A stretch of DNA of 8,197 bases, taken from Prevotella sp. (GTDB taxonomy: Bacteria; Bacteroidota; Bacteroidia; Bacteroidales; Bacteroidaceae). A program made the translations under genes and the position numbers. The notes beneath the pieces are model-generated. The model was not told the DNA's origin, made no database searches, and worked only from the letters and a program-made list of their open reading frames with translations. Positions 6,221-8,197 of this stretch are shown piece by piece; the first letter of the stretch is position 1, and each line of letters starts with the position of its first letter. Location: NCBI GenBank assembly GCA_003483565.1, contig DMYZ01000023.1, positions 1-8,197 on the forward strand. Direction: 5' to 3'.

Positions 6221-8197
6221 GAAATCACGAGGGCTCATCCCATATTTTTTACGAAAGCATTTACCAAAATAACCAACATCACTAAAACCAGACTGATAAG
6301 CTATATCACTGATAGTCAAATTGCTCTGCTTTAATAATTCTACAGCATATGACAATTTATAATCTTTGATAAATTCAGATGGCGCAAGACTAGTAAGTGA
6401 CTTTAAACGTTTAAAAAAAGCACTTCGGCTCATACCTAGCAACTGAGCTATCTTATCAATATCAAAATCAGGGTCAACTAAATGATCATTTATAAATTGA
6501 TCTACTTGCCTCAGAAATTTAGCATCCTCTTGTTCAAGTTTATACTGGCGTTTAAATTCCGCTATTTTAGTTTGCACATAGAAATCATTCTTTAAATGTA
6601 TCTGATAACGTACATAACGCACCACAAAATATAAGAGAATAACAAAAAGGATTGTATATATACCATAAGCCCACCAAGTAGCCCACCAAGGAGGGAGAAT
6701 TTTAATCTGAAGGGTTCGGCTGCTCAACACACCAGGATTAGACGCATCCATTGCCTGAACAGTGAAAGTATAAGTTCCGGGAGCGACATTGCTATAAGAA
6801 GCTATATGGTTTCTTCCACAATAATGCCAATTCTCGTCAAAACCTTCCAATTTATAACGATAACTAACACTCTTTGGACTAGTATAATTTAAAGCAGCAA
6901 ACTCTAGAGTAAACATATTTTGATTATGCTTCAACTCCACATGGTCAACATAAGTAATAGAACGATTAAGAATATCTGTATATGAACGAACATCTTTGTT
7001 ATTGACATCAAAACCTACAATATATACTGGGTAAGTATTTTTCTTAACAATAAATTTATCAGGATGAAATGCGAGAATACCCTCCTTCGTACCCAACCAG
7101 ATTTCTTTATTTCGGGCATTTAACAAAGTAGCTGTCTCCTCAATAGTAACATTAGGTAAGCCGTCGCTTCTGCCAATATTACGAATATGATCCGTTTGAA
7201 CATCATAACTTGCCAACGAGTTTGTACCCACCAGCCATATTCTGCCGGCAGCGTCCTGGAGCATAGAAATAATCACATCATTCTGCAAGCCTTCACGAGT
7301 ACCAATACGTTTAAACTTAGGAAGATTATCATTTCTATCAAGTCCTTTAATTTTCGCAAGACCACCACCAAAAGTACAAATCCATATATTCTGTTTTTTA
7401 TCCTTAAACATAGCATAGATATCACCATTGGCAAGTGTATTCGTTTCCGTCTTGCGATAAGTTTCAAAATGAATTTCATGAAAATTACTGAAACGAGTAT
7501 CAAAAGACATTAAGCCATCAATAGTACCCACCCACATACGATGATGACGATCCTCTGCCATATTACGTACTTCCATATATAAACCGTATCCGGGATAATT
7601 TTTCAATCCATTGTATTTATTTCTAAATATAAAATTTCCTCGATACTCTTCCATTAAATTTAACCCACCATCAAGAGTGCCAATCCAAAGATGATGGCGA
7701 GAATCTTCATGAGTAATATAAACATTATTGCCACTAATTGAATTTATATTCTTAGCATCATGTTTAAAATGAATGAAACGATATCTACAGGATTGTAATG
7801 GATCAGGAACAGCCTCAACAAGTCCATCACCCTTTGTTGACAGCCATATCCTATGCTTGCTGTCTTCCATTGTATAATAGATACTGCCAATATGGTATTT
7901 CTTATAATTCAACGTGGACAGCAGTCGTCCATAAGTATCTAGAATATAAACATTTTTACTACGGGTGCCTACCCATATGTTTCCATTAGGAAACTGATAC
8001 ATTGACCGTACACCATTATTAGGCGTAGGAGGTAACTTTATAAGTCGGAATTGATGAGGAGGAAAGACGAGACTATAGACACCATCATTTGTAGAAGTAA
8101 GCCATAAAATATCATTTTTAGCATCATAATCCATACTAAAAAATCTGATTGCCCTTAACTCTTCTACAGGAGTAATCTGATGAGTTTCCGGATTAAT
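6209..8197 (-). CDS. Membrane-tethered beta-propeller sensor with AraC-type output domain (5' end missing)
   Basis: The frame is open to the right edge. The Met at 8132-8134 is internal, since 21 more in-frame, propeller-like codons precede it. Counting from that Met, at least eight Reg_prop blade motifs are visible (such as NIWVGT 52-57, RIWLST 95-100, LWIGT 149-153, RMWVGT 199-204, NIWICT 249-254, EIWLGT 344-349). A Y_Y_Y-type domain covers about 405-480 (YRYKLEGFDENW 425-436), a membrane segment about 486-507, a charged linker about 508-540, and an AraC/HTH_18 domain about 541-641 (GMSRSAFFKRLK; SGFSDVGYFGKCFRKKYGMSP). Family knowledge: this sensor layout belongs to hybrid two-component systems that detect oligosaccharides in the periplasm and activate PULs. 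Here no HisKA, HATPase or receiver domain lies between membrane and HTH, so it looks like a one-component regulator. The signal peptide and remaining blades should lie beyond the window. Its likely target is the operon to the left. Confidence 0.93.
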   Translation of the reverse strand: MNPETHQITPVEELRAIRFFSMDYDAKNDILWLTSTNDGVYSLVFPPHQFRLIKLPPTPNNGVRSMYQFPNGNIWVGTRSKNVYILDTYGRLLSTLNYKKYHIGSIYYTMEDSKHRIWLSTKGDGLVEAVPDPLQSCRYRFIHFKHDAKNINSISGNNVYITHEDSRHHLWIGTLDGGLNLMEEYRGNFIFRNKYNGLKNYPGYGLYMEVRNMAEDRHHRMWVGTIDGLMSFDTRFSNFHEIHFETYRKTETNTLANGDIYAMFKDKKQNIWICTFGGGLAKIKGLDRNDNLPKFKRIGTREGLQNDVIISMLQDAAGRIWLVGTNSLASYDVQTDHIRNIGRSDGLPNVTIEETATLLNARNKEIWLGTKEGILAFHPDKFIVKKNTYPVYIVGFDVNNKDVRSYTDILNRSITYVDHVELKHNQNMFTLEFAALNYTSPKSVSYRYKLEGFDENWHYCGRNHIASYSNVAPGTYTFTVQAMDASNPGVLSSRTLQIKILPPWWATWWAYGIYTILFVILLYFVVRYVRYQIHLKNDFYVQTKIAEFKRQYKLEQEDAKFLRQVDQFINDHLVDPDFDIDKIAQLLGMSRSAFFKRLKSLTSLAPSEFIKDYKLSYAVELLKQSNLTISDIAYQSGFSDVGYFGKCFRKKYGMSPRDFKKQ

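Noticed and set aside
6515..6613. Loss of the kinase region by a frameshift or pseudogenization of the regulator.
   Set aside because: The reading frame is continuous from the window edge through the membrane segment and linker into an intact HTH domain, with no stop or frame change.
8132..8134. Met codon as the true start of the regulator.
   Set aside because: The same frame stays open for 21 more codons to the edge with propeller-like residues, there is no signal peptide after this Met, and the propeller would be incomplete.

Overview
The window looks like part of a polysaccharide utilization locus (PUL) from a member of the Bacteroidales, possibly Prevotellaceae. The evidence is an unmistakable SusC/RagA-type TonB-dependent transporter directly followed by a lipoprotein in the SusD position, a Reg_prop/Y_Y_Y sensor-regulator, AT-rich DNA, very short intergenic gaps, A/T-rich leaders without Shine-Dalgarno sequences, and a TAnnTTTG-type promoter box. 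The genus is an inference from sequence style only.

All five genes lie on the minus strand. In transcription order (right to left) they are: (1) a membrane-spanning beta-propeller sensor with an AraC-type DNA-binding domain (6209 to beyond 8197, N-terminus cut off by the window edge); (2) an exported xylose-isomerase-like TIM-barrel protein (5221-6093); (3) a lipoprotein with an FN3-like domain followed by a beta-helix-like region resembling DUF4957/DUF5123 (3677-5146); (4) the SusC-like transporter (306-3650); (5) the first 95 codons of a SusD-like lipoprotein (1-286, cut off by the left edge). Gaps are 115, 74, 26 and 19 bp. No tRNA, rRNA, insertion sequence or CRISPR array is visible, and no gene-free stretch exceeds 115 bp.

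Inferred working model: the regulator senses an oligosaccharide in the periplasm and switches on the genes to its left. The SusC/SusD pair imports glycan fragments across the outer membrane, and the beta-helix lipoprotein probably binds glycan at the cell surface. The DUF4957/DUF5123-like architecture hints at pectin-type substrates, but there is no glycoside hydrolase or polysaccharide lyase in the window to confirm it.

The most notable point is the regulator. It has the sensor half and the AraC output half of a hybrid two-component system, but only about 33 residues lie between the membrane segment and the DNA-binding domain, so the histidine kinase, phosphoacceptor and receiver domains are absent. 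It therefore reads as a one-component, membrane-tethered transcription factor. A second point is that the TIM-barrel protein carries Arg and Asn where metal-binding Glu and Asp are expected.
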